In this document: positions 54,632 to 62,050 of the stretch, in pieces
Numbering within the stretch: the first letter of the stretch is position 1
How the letters are laid out: every line of letters starts with the position of its first letter
DNA from: CAZCSK01 sp964501265
GTDB taxonomy: Bacteria > Actinomycetota > CADDZG01 > JAHWKV01
Direction of reading: 5' to 3'
Length of the DNA stretch: 64,000 nt
NCBI GenBank assembly: GCA_964501265.1
Contig: CAZCSK010000002.1
Location: forward strand, 62,001 to 126,000
The notes under the pieces: generated by a model
The model's input: the letters and a program-made list of their open reading frames with translations, nothing else
Told to the model about the DNA's origin: nothing
Databases searched by the model: none
Translations under genes and position numbers: made by a program

Positions 54632-54952
54632 GTGGGCGAAATCACGTATCTGACAGAAGAAACTTTTGACAAGGGAGTAGCAGAAAACCCGCCAGTGCTC
54701 GTGGAGTTCACGGCTACTTGGTGCGGTCCCTGCAAAGCGCTGGAACCCGTCCTTCATGAACTCGCGGATGACCCCGAACTTGGTTTCCGGATCGTAAAAG
54801 TCGACATCGATCAAACACCAAAAGTCACAAAGCGATTCGAGATTCGAGGGGTGCCGACAATGTTGCTCTTTGAAAACGGAGAGATCTTGGCGGATGTATC
54901 GGGTGCCCGCACAAACCAGTCAATACGCGCAGCGGTCGGACCTCTTCTATGA
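54632..54952 (+). CDS. thioredoxin (first unit)
   Basis: A 106-residue thioredoxin with active site F-T-A-T-W-C-G-P-C-K near residues 27-36 and the cis-Pro segment GVPTMLLF. GTG 54632 follows AAAGGA. It is nearly identical to the copy at 58434 and overlaps the repeat-protein gene by 4 bases (ATGA), so the two are made together. The pairing is conserved in both units and suggests the repeat protein is a partner or substrate (inference). Confidence 0.92.
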   Translation: MGEITYLTEETFDKGVAENPPVLVEFTATWCGPCKALEPVLHELADDPELGFRIVKVDIDQTPKVTKRFEIRGVPTMLLFENGEILADVSGARTNQSIRAAVGPLL

Positions 54953-56232
54953 AAACCCCCAAGGCGCCTTCCGAGGCAAAAACGCGTACTCTTCACTTTT
55001 CCGCCGAGCGGTCGCTCGGTTCCATCAGGTATGGCCTTCCCGAAGGCGGGGAACGCGGTGGACCTATCCCAGCCCAGGGTGACGTTCAGCTGCCCGCCGC
55101 GGCCGAGGTCAATCTGAACCTCGATGTCGAGGCGGCGAATGAACTCGACTCGCTTCGAAATCTGGGGCCGAATGATCTGAAGAGTGTCGGAGGGTCTGTA
55201 CCCGAGGGCGTACTCGAGGCGATATCTCATCTAAGCGGCTTAAAAGCCCTCAGTGGACTTTCAGATCTGACCGATGCCGGCTTTGCGCATCTGTCCAAAC
55301 TCGTAAACCTCGAGATGATGCATGCTACCTGCCCCGAGGTGACCAGTGTCGGAGTGGCCTCACTATCGAAACTGCCGAAGCTCAAGGATCTCTTCTTCTT
55401 CTTATCTCAGATCGACGACGGCGCCCTCAAGTCCATCGCCAAGGGATTTCCTGCGTTGCAAAACCTCACTTTCACTCGATCCGGAGTGACAAATGGAGGA
55501 TTAGCAGATCTTCACGAGGCAAGACCCGCTCTCAGCATCAACAACCGAAAGGGAGACTCGGAACGAGTAGCTTGGTTGCGAGCCCGGGCCACTGAACTCG
55601 TCAATCCCGTTAAACCTGCTAAGACAATTACCTTCCCCGACGATTCGTCCGGCAAACTCGATATCTACGTCATGGACGAGGGGCGCATGGAAGAAAAAGA
55701 GGCCCGCGGAGTGGTGAACGTGCCCGCAGGGGCCTATGTCGCTCTCACCCTCACCGACCCCAGCGGAACGCGAGCGCTCGAGGTTCTGCAAGTAGACGAT
55801 CTGCAGGGCCTGACCCTCGAGGGGGAATGGGTCGATGATGAAGTGATGGCATCGATCGCCCACCTCAAGGACCTAGGGACGCTGGAAATTCATGGCGCCG
55901 TTACCGATATCGGAATCAGTTGCTTGCGCGACTTCGAGTCGCTCGGCAGGCTCACTGTCGACAGTGCCGCCGTCACCGAGAAGGGGCTTGCCGCTCTGAC
56001 GAATCTCCCCAACTTGCAATCCGCGGACTTCGCCGGAACGGCAGTCGGCGACGAAGCGGTGGGTCTTTTGACCAAGGGTTTCCCAAGCCTTGCCGCCTTT
56101 TCGGGGGGTCCGACTTTCGGACCCAAAGGCATTCTTTCCTTGCTCGAGGCGAAGCCGGACTTTCGGATCAATGGCTCCAAGTTCATGCCCGCCGGCATTG
56201 CCAAAATGAAGAAAAGACTAGCGTCAGTTTAA
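54949..56232 (+). CDS. leucine-rich repeat-like protein with duplicated module (first unit)
   Basis: A 427-residue protein without signal peptide or membrane segment. It consists of two similar modules. Each begins with a beta-rich segment (LHFSAERSLGSIRYGLPEGGERGG and ITFPDDSSGKLDIYVMDEGRMEEK) and continues with leucine-rich repeats resembling the RNI type (LTDAGFAHLSKLVNLEMM, VTSVGVASLSKLPKLK; VTDIGISCLRDFESLG, VTEKGLAALTNLPNLQ). It ends INGSKFMPAGIAKMKKRLASV. Such repeats usually bind proteins. The last 106 bases are almost identical to the second unit although the rest has diverged. No specific function can be named. Confidence 0.75.
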   Translation: MKTPKAPSEAKTRTLHFSAERSLGSIRYGLPEGGERGGPIPAQGDVQLPAAAEVNLNLDVEAANELDSLRNLGPNDLKSVGGSVPEGVLEAISHLSGLKALSGLSDLTDAGFAHLSKLVNLEMMHATCPEVTSVGVASLSKLPKLKDLFFFLSQIDDGALKSIAKGFPALQNLTFTRSGVTNGGLADLHEARPALSINNRKGDSERVAWLRARATELVNPVKPAKTITFPDDSSGKLDIYVMDEGRMEEKEARGVVNVPAGAYVALTLTDPSGTRALEVLQVDDLQGLTLEGEWVDDEVMASIAHLKDLGTLEIHGAVTDIGISCLRDFESLGRLTVDSAAVTEKGLAALTNLPNLQSADFAGTAVGDEAVGLLTKGFPSLAAFSGGPTFGPKGILSLLEAKPDFRINGSKFMPAGIAKMKKRLASV

Positions 56233-56342
56233 CTAAAGCCTCATCGCCCGCCACCGCGCGTACTGCTTCTGTTTCGCTGACATGGGTCGGGATCCTCGTA
56301 ATCCTGTAGCCAGAAGCGGAGCCAGTCCGCATGGGCCTGCAG
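56233..56342 (-). pseudogene. remnant of the 3' end of an S9 peptidase gene
   Basis: The segment matches the last 104 bases of the S9 gene at 60029 (end K-Q-K-Q-Y-A-R-W-R-x-M-R-L), with a few base changes and a 5-base insertion near 56282 that breaks the frame. It stands in the same place after the repeat protein as the intact S9 gene in the second unit. The rest of the gene has gone. Confidence 0.85.
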
Positions 56343-56343
56343 A

Positions 56344-56548
56344 TCTATGACCACATCTCGGAGGTCGAGGAAACAATTCTAAAGGCGCTTGTGGCAAGTC
56401 CCGCTTTTCAGGACGTGGACCTCGGCGAGATTCTGCGGGAACGTGAGGAGCGTTCTGCAATGGTGCACGAGGCTCTCCCGCAAAGGAAGGGGAACACTGA
56501 GAGCGTTGCCTCCAAGCCAAGGCTGGCGAGAAATAGCCGGGGCCTCAC
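56344..56548 (+). pseudogene. remnant of the 3' end of a GntR gene
   Basis: It reads I-Y-D-H-I-S-E-V-E-E-T-I-L-K and L-V-A-S-P-A-F-Q-D, then ILREREERSAM, as in the regulator at 10194. DNA is nearly identical from 10862 to 11064, then differs. The frame fails near the end. It directly abuts the S9 remnant, so two deletions or one rearrangement joined them. From 56549 to 56604 I see nothing. Confidence 0.85.
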
Positions 56549-56604
56549 CTCTCGGCGGGCATGAAATTAAGAGTAGCGGTTCGTCGCCGCGCAGCTTCCG
56601 ATAG

Positions 56605-58263
56605 TCACCGGCACGCCGCGGTGTCAAGCGGAAAGAGTTTGGACTCAACGTCCACGAAACGATTCGACGCGAAGCGGCGGCCCTTGTCCAGGTAGCACCA
56701 TCCTCCGACTTGCCTATCAGAGGGGGTCCGCACTGAATCGCTCCACGACACAACTCCTACGTCATCCGACATCACATAGTCGTCCGCCCGAAACCCCACC
56801 GAGGCCTGGAAATAGGGAGGAGCGCCAGCGCCTGGATTGGGAAAGGTAGCGGACTGCAAGCCGCGAGCGAAGGTCTCGGGCGTCAAGCGTGGGCCTGCCA
56901 GCTGGATACCCGAAGCAATCAGCAAGAGCTCGCGATAAAAACGATTCAAAGACCCAAGAGTGCTGGCCGCGTCGAGAGCGGAGAAGTCTGCGTCGCTGTC
57001 ATGAACCGCCCAATAAACCGGTTCTTCCGAGCCAGCGAGGGTCTTGTTCCAAGGTGCGAGCCCGAACATGTGAACGCGTTGGTCTACAGGACCGTTCGTG
57101 CTCATGTTTACTTCGTTGTAGTGCTCGGGTCCGCCCCCCATGATGTACTCCGGCTGGTATCCGGTTTGGGAAGCGCCCTGCATGAAGTACGTGCCGTCAA
57201 CCTGATTGTCGAGCCATATCAACGTCGTAAAACCCTCGAATCTAAGTTGAGCCGCAGCGGTGGCCATCTCGCTTGCGCCGCTCTTAAGCTCGAAGACGGC
57301 GGGGGTCGAACCGCACTGACTCATCGAGGTCAGAAGCTGTTCCCTAGGTGGAGGAGCGAACCGATCTCTCACATCCAGTGCCGCGAACTTTCGCGTCCTC
57401 GTCTGGAACTCGGGTCCAGCGAACCGCGCCGGGCGTCCCGCCAGAGAGCTGCAAGCAAATCGGCCAATATCGTTGCCAAGCGATCCGAGCGGTTGGGCGA
57501 ACGACCACGCGTACGGCTTCAGATCCCTGAAGGTCTCGATGGATGTGGCCTCTACGTCTCCGGCGACAGAGATGATTCCTAGCCGGGCTAGCTCTCGCCG
57601 AAATGGCTCCATGTGAAGGTATCTCGTGTTGAGAAAGTCGGTGGACGCAAAGACATTATTCTCGCTGGCCGTGGCTGCTATGGCCCGTTGACTTTCAGGG
57701 CTCCCGTCGGCGTCAGAGAGATTGAAACGTTGCAGCTTTCTGCCGTAGAAGACGTAGCGCCGGTTGAAGTGATCGAAAAGTGCGTCTATGTATCGTGCAT
57801 TTTCGCCTCCGTACCCGAAGTACCCCCAGTTTGGAACTCCGATCCTTATTTCATCCCGGGTGACGCTCTTGTAGGTCGAACCTCCGTTACTGCCTTCCCA
57901 GTAGTTGACACACGGAGGCGATTGAGGGTCTTCGGTTTGGCGAGGAGGATCACCGACACAGCGCCGGACACGCGACTTTTCGAGGACCCTTTTCGGCGGG
58001 GTAACGGCTACTGAATCTCTTCCTTCGCACACCTGCCCAATGGCGCAAACGCCGCCAGCGCCGGATCCGAACTGGCTTGACTGCTGATTGGGAGCATCCT
58101 TGATTTGCTCCTGGGCTTGAGGGGCGAATTCCGCGACCTGCGGTGGGGAAGGTGGGACGACCACGAGCGCAACGGCGACGATTATGAGCAAAAGTATCGC
58201 GGCGATACCTGCGTAGGCAACAGTGACCGCCTTTGACTGGCGGTGGTGACTGGCTCCTCTCAA
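56605..58263 (-). CDS. membrane-anchored substrate-binding protein, subfamily A
   Basis: A 552-residue protein from TTG 58263 (MRGASHHRQSKAV). It has the anchor and PPSPPQVAEFAPQA linker, then RRCVGDPPRQTEDPQSPPC. In the cleft region GFTTLIWLDN replaces the C-x-C of other A copies, and YQPEYIMGGG replaces PEWLL. It ends SKLFPLDTAACR. It is divergent from the second thioredoxin gene; its 3' end faces the GntR and S9 remnants. The ligand is unknown, and the differences in cleft motifs suggest a distinct one. Confidence 0.79.
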   Translation of the reverse strand: MRGASHHRQSKAVTVAYAGIAAILLLIIVAVALVVVPPSPPQVAEFAPQAQEQIKDAPNQQSSQFGSGAGGVCAIGQVCEGRDSVAVTPPKRVLEKSRVRRCVGDPPRQTEDPQSPPCVNYWEGSNGGSTYKSVTRDEIRIGVPNWGYFGYGGENARYIDALFDHFNRRYVFYGRKLQRFNLSDADGSPESQRAIAATASENNVFASTDFLNTRYLHMEPFRRELARLGIISVAGDVEATSIETFRDLKPYAWSFAQPLGSLGNDIGRFACSSLAGRPARFAGPEFQTRTRKFAALDVRDRFAPPPREQLLTSMSQCGSTPAVFELKSGASEMATAAAQLRFEGFTTLIWLDNQVDGTYFMQGASQTGYQPEYIMGGGPEHYNEVNMSTNGPVDQRVHMFGLAPWNKTLAGSEEPVYWAVHDSDADFSALDAASTLGSLNRFYRELLLIASGIQLAGPRLTPETFARGLQSATFPNPGAGAPPYFQASVGFRADDYVMSDDVGVVSWSDSVRTPSDRQVGGWCYLDKGRRFASNRFVDVESKLFPLDTAACR

Positions 58264-58350
58264 CCTTAAATGTCCTCCGTGTCTTCGAGATCCAACTCTC
58301 GTCCCGACGACTTTACCCCTTAGATTTGATACGTCACCTAAGGATTCGGA

Positions 58351-58380
58351 TTGACGGGCTGACCCACCTGCTGATATCTT
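58351..58380 (+). promoter_or_regulatory. promoter of the second thioredoxin/repeat-protein unit
   Basis: TTGACG at 58351-58356 and TATCTT at 58375-58380, 18 bases apart, with the spacer GCTGACCCACCTGCTGA resembling that of the first unit. Confidence 0.6.
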
Positions 58381-58433
58381 TCACGCATACTATTGCCTGC
58401 CTAGCGGCATTCGTCAACCCGAAAGGATATGAC

Positions 58434-58754
58434 GTGGGAGAAATCACGTATCTGACAGAGGAAACTTTTGACAAGGGAGTATCCGCAAGCCCACCAGTGC
58501 TCGTTGAGTTCACCGCTACTTGGTGTGGGCCCTGTAAAGCACTGGAACCAGTTCTTCACGAGTTAGCAGACGATCCCGAACTTGGTTTCCAGATCGTAAA
58601 GGTCGACATTGATCAAACGCCAAAAGTCACGAAGCGATTCGAGATTCGAGGCGTGCCAACAATGTTGCTCTTTGAAAACGGAGAAATCCTGGCAGACGTA
58701 TCGGGAGCCCGCACAAACCAGTCGATACGCGCAGCGGTTGAGCCGCTCCTGTGA
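58434..58754 (+). CDS. thioredoxin (second unit)
   Basis: A 106-residue protein when started at GTG 58434, which matches the start of the first copy and follows GAAAGGA; the open frame reaches further upstream without coding signs. The active site is TATWCGPCK and only a few residues differ from the copy at 54632. GTGA overlap with the repeat-protein gene shows co-translation. Confidence 0.92.
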   Translation: MGEITYLTEETFDKGVSASPPVLVEFTATWCGPCKALEPVLHELADDPELGFQIVKVDIDQTPKVTKRFEIRGVPTMLLFENGEILADVSGARTNQSIRAAVEPLL

Positions 58755-60028
58755 AAAATTCCGACAAACCGTCCAAAGCAAAAACGCGTTCACTCCATTT
58801 TTCCACCGAACGCTCGCTCGGTTCCATCACCTATAGCCTTCCGGACGGCGGCGAACGTGGCGGACCTATTCCAGCGCAGGGCATCGTGGAGCTTCCCGCC
58901 ACGGCCGAAGTCCATCTGAGCCTGGACGTCGGAGCAGTCAACGAACTCGACTCCCTTCGCAATCTGGCGCCCGATGATCTGAAAGGCCTTGGGGGGTCTG
59001 TATCGGAGGCCGTGCTCGAGGCGATATCCCATCTAACTGGTCTGAGGATCCTAATCCTTACAGAGCTCACGGATGCGGGCTTGGCGCATGTCTCCAAACT
59101 CATGAACCTCGAAAGGTTTCAGGCCACGTGCCCCGATGCAACAAGCGCTGGCGCTTACTCGTTGTCGGAACTGCCGAAACTCAAAGATCTCTTCCTCATG
59201 AAATCCAACGCCGATGACAATTTGGTCAAGTCAATGAGCCAAGGCTTCTCCGCTCTTCAAACCTTCACGTTCACTCGATCCAGAATTACCAATAGAGGAT
59301 TGGCGGATCTTCACGAGGCAAGACCCGACCTTACGGTCAATAGTCGCAAGGGGGACCCCGGGCGGATTGCGTGGCTACGGGCCCGGGCCGACGAACTCGC
59401 CAATCCCGTAAAGCCAGCTCAAACGATCACGTTTCCCGACGACTCATCCGGAAAACTCGATGTCTACGTAATGGATGAGGGGCGTATGGAAGAAAAGGAG
59501 GCCCGCGGAGTCGTGGAGTTGCCCGCTGGGGCGTACGTCTCACTTACCCTTGCGGACACACACGGCAAGCGAGCCATCGAAGTTCTTGAAGGCGACAATT
59601 TGCAGGGCCTCACTCTCACGGGCGATTGGGTCGACGACGCCGTCGTCGCTTCTATTTCGCACCTTAGTCTTGGTCACCTCTCCATTCAAGGTAACGTGAC
59701 CGATGTCGGGATCAGTTCCTTGCGCGACATCGAATCGCTAAACAGGATCACAGTTGACAGCCCGGCCGTCACCGGCGCGGGCCTAGACGCTCTATCCGAC
59801 CTTCCCAACTTGGAATTTGTCGACTTCGGAGGAACAGCCGTCGGCGATGATGCCGCTGGGCTTCTGACCAAAGGCTTTCCGAGCCTGACGGCATTTTCGG
59901 GAGGACCGTCTTTCGGACCAAGAGGCATTCTTTCCTTGCTCGAGGCGAAGCCGGACTTTCGGATCAATGGCTCCAAGTTCATGCCCGCCGGCATTGCCAA
60001 ACTGAAGAAAAGACTAGCGTCAGTTTAA
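58751..60028 (+). CDS. leucine-rich repeat-like protein with duplicated module (second unit)
   Basis: A 425-residue paralogue of the protein at 54949, with the same two-module build: LHFSTERSLGSITYSLPDGGER and ITFPDDSSGKLDVYVMDEGRME followed by repeats such as LTDAGLAHVSKLMNLE and VTGAGLDALSDLPNLE. The final part is conserved (INGSKFMPAGIAKLKKRLASV). The two differ mostly in the repeats, which may adapt to different partners. Its TAA at 60026-60028 directly touches the stop of the convergent S9 gene. Confidence 0.75.
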   Translation: MKNSDKPSKAKTRSLHFSTERSLGSITYSLPDGGERGGPIPAQGIVELPATAEVHLSLDVGAVNELDSLRNLAPDDLKGLGGSVSEAVLEAISHLTGLRILILTELTDAGLAHVSKLMNLERFQATCPDATSAGAYSLSELPKLKDLFLMKSNADDNLVKSMSQGFSALQTFTFTRSRITNRGLADLHEARPDLTVNSRKGDPGRIAWLRARADELANPVKPAQTITFPDDSSGKLDVYVMDEGRMEEKEARGVVELPAGAYVSLTLADTHGKRAIEVLEGDNLQGLTLTGDWVDDAVVASISHLSLGHLSIQGNVTDVGISSLRDIESLNRITVDSPAVTGAGLDALSDLPNLEFVDFGGTAVGDDAAGLLTKGFPSLTAFSGGPSFGPRGILSLLEAKPDFRINGSKFMPAGIAKLKKRLASV

Positions 60029-62044
60029 CTAAAGCCTCATCGTCCGCCACCGCGCGTACTGCTTCTGTTTCGCTGGGTCGGGATCCTCGTCATCCTGTAG
60101 CCAGAAGCGGAGCCAGTCCGCATGGGCCTGCAGCGACTTCATCCGGTTGCCGGGCGTCCTCGTTGAGTGAGATGCGAGCGGAAAGTGCAAATGATCGAAC
60201 GGCTTGCCCAGAGCCTCTAGCTCGTCCAGATATATCGCGCCGAAACTAAGCACGGCTCCCCCATGGGTTTCGACCAAAAGCGGCGTATCGATCCTGCTCA
60301 ACTCTTCTCGGGTGAACGGACGCATCCCATCGAGATATTCGCGGAATCCTCCGTCGATCTGAGCTGCGGCTGCGAATCGGTGATCCGAGATCATGATTGC
60401 CTCGTTCACGTAGTAACCGGCTCGGCTCCACCCGGAGATTGCCACCCGGGCGGGATCGATCATCCCCAAGTTTTCGAGGTGATCGATTGCAGTCTCGAGA
60501 TGTCGGGCCACGTGGCGCGGCTCGTCGGGCGTCCCGTAGACCTTGGCGAGATTTGGAAATGGAGTGAACAAGACCATGATCCCAGCGGCCGCGAAGGGCT
60601 GGATCGCCAATCCGCTGAGCTGTGCCTGTCCGTCGATCAAAAACGAATCATCGCTCGGATCGGCGCCCTCATCTTTTATCAGCAAGGCCAGTGGGTACTG
60701 GCGGCCCTCCTGATAGTCAACCGGCCTGACGAGGTAGCCGAATGACTTCGACTCGTCGGGCCCGTCCCAGTAGATCTTCTCGACTTCGCCGTAGCGCCGA
60801 TGCTCAAGCTGCGGATTGAGGTCCGTCACGACAGTCGTATCGCCTGTGGCGAGATCGACCACTGCAAGGTCGGGCGGAGTAAGCAGGCCATCTTTCACTC
60901 CCACCGCGACTTCTGCATCTGTTCCGATGAGATACCGAGAGTTAAGCGTCGAGGGTTCCCCGACGACCTCGGGGCTCCCCCAACGATGGCCGCGTTTGCT
61001 GATCGTCCCGATGGCTCCTGCGCCTCGCCAGAAACCTCGATCGCGCTGCAATATGAGCCGATCATTGAAATGATCCCATGAGACAAGACCCCATCTGAGA
61101 TCCAAATCGATGCTGGTCACCTCTTTGGAGTTGACGTCTGCTTCGACGAACTTTTGCGTTGCGTTCCCATCATCCGCGATGTCCAGCGCAGGCAACACCA
61201 CAGAAGCACCATCGGGCGACCAAAGCGGCCCGCCAGACCACACTGCTTCGTAAGCCAGATCGGCCAAAGCCTCTACCGATCCGGTCTGTAGGTCGACGAC
61301 GCCATAAGGAGATGGACCACCAACTTCTCCCGAAGGATACGGCCAGACAATGCAGTGTTTTCCTGTCGGTGACGCGACGAGGGTGGCGTTGACATCTCGG
61401 TCGACCCGGTACAACCGATTCGGCTCCCCGTCTGGAGGAACCAAGAAAAACTCGACCCCGGACTCGTGTCCCAACAGGCCAGCGGCTAAGCGGCCTGGCT
61501 TCCCAGTGCCGGCTCCTCCCACCCGGGCGTCAGCGGCCCAGAAGCCGTCTCGCTCAAGCCTTCTTTTGAGTTCGGGATCAAATGGAAACTCTGCGGCGAA
61601 CATCACCAGGTTGCCGTCGGGCCCAAGAGCGTAGTTCCTCACGCGATGCGGGTGATCGGTGAGCTTTTGGAGCGCACCATTGCCGACATCGATGCGATAC
61701 ACCTGGGCGGGCTCGCCTTTGAATCGGCCGATGAAAACGATCGATCGGTTGTCGCCCTGGAACGTCATGCGCTCGATCGGACTGGCCAACTGGTCCCAAG
61801 GATCGTCCTCGAACTCGATCGTGGCGATCGGTTCTGGATTTGCACGACGTCTTTGCCCGGTATCGAAGACCAGCAACGAATACAAGTTTATGTTCCGTTT
61901 TAGATCTCCCCGGTAAACTACTGTGGCGAACTTGGAGCCGTCCGGCGAGAAAGTCACGACGCGATGATCGGACGATGAGCTAACCATGATCCTGGTCATC
62001 TCGATGCAGTCGGAGATGGTTACGACCGTCTTGTCGCTACTCAT
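60029..62044 (-). CDS. S9-like serine hydrolase with altered triad
   Basis: A 671-residue protein with a propeller (FSPDGSKFATVV, WSPDGASVVLP) and a hydrolase domain. Ser540 sits in GWSRAG and His626 in LASHST, but where others have GTED or GLGD this protein has ETHGGAV, so the acidic residue is missing or comes from elsewhere. It is more distant from the other S9 genes. It starts 6 bases after the SBP at 62051, again the SBP-S9 order. Its end (last 104 bases) is duplicated at 56233. Confidence 0.82.
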   Translation of the reverse strand: MSSDKTVVTISDCIEMTRIMVSSSSDHRVVTFSPDGSKFATVVYRGDLKRNINLYSLLVFDTGQRRRANPEPIATIEFEDDPWDQLASPIERMTFQGDNRSIVFIGRFKGEPAQVYRIDVGNGALQKLTDHPHRVRNYALGPDGNLVMFAAEFPFDPELKRRLERDGFWAADARVGGAGTGKPGRLAAGLLGHESGVEFFLVPPDGEPNRLYRVDRDVNATLVASPTGKHCIVWPYPSGEVGGPSPYGVVDLQTGSVEALADLAYEAVWSGGPLWSPDGASVVLPALDIADDGNATQKFVEADVNSKEVTSIDLDLRWGLVSWDHFNDRLILQRDRGFWRGAGAIGTISKRGHRWGSPEVVGEPSTLNSRYLIGTDAEVAVGVKDGLLTPPDLAVVDLATGDTTVVTDLNPQLEHRRYGEVEKIYWDGPDESKSFGYLVRPVDYQEGRQYPLALLIKDEGADPSDDSFLIDGQAQLSGLAIQPFAAAGIMVLFTPFPNLAKVYGTPDEPRHVARHLETAIDHLENLGMIDPARVAISGWSRAGYYVNEAIMISDHRFAAAAQIDGGFREYLDGMRPFTREELSRIDTPLLVETHGGAVLSFGAIYLDELEALGKPFDHLHFPLASHSTRTPGNRMKSLQAHADWLRFWLQDDEDPDPAKQKQYARWRTMRL

Positions 62045-62050
62045 CCAGAC

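Noticed and set aside
58233..58433. Upstream extension of the second thioredoxin
   Set aside because: The first copy starts at the matching GTG, and the conserved promoter lies inside the extension.
54949..60028. Repeat proteins as secreted internalin-like proteins
   Set aside because: Neither has a signal peptide or anchor, and both are coupled to cytoplasmic-type thioredoxins.
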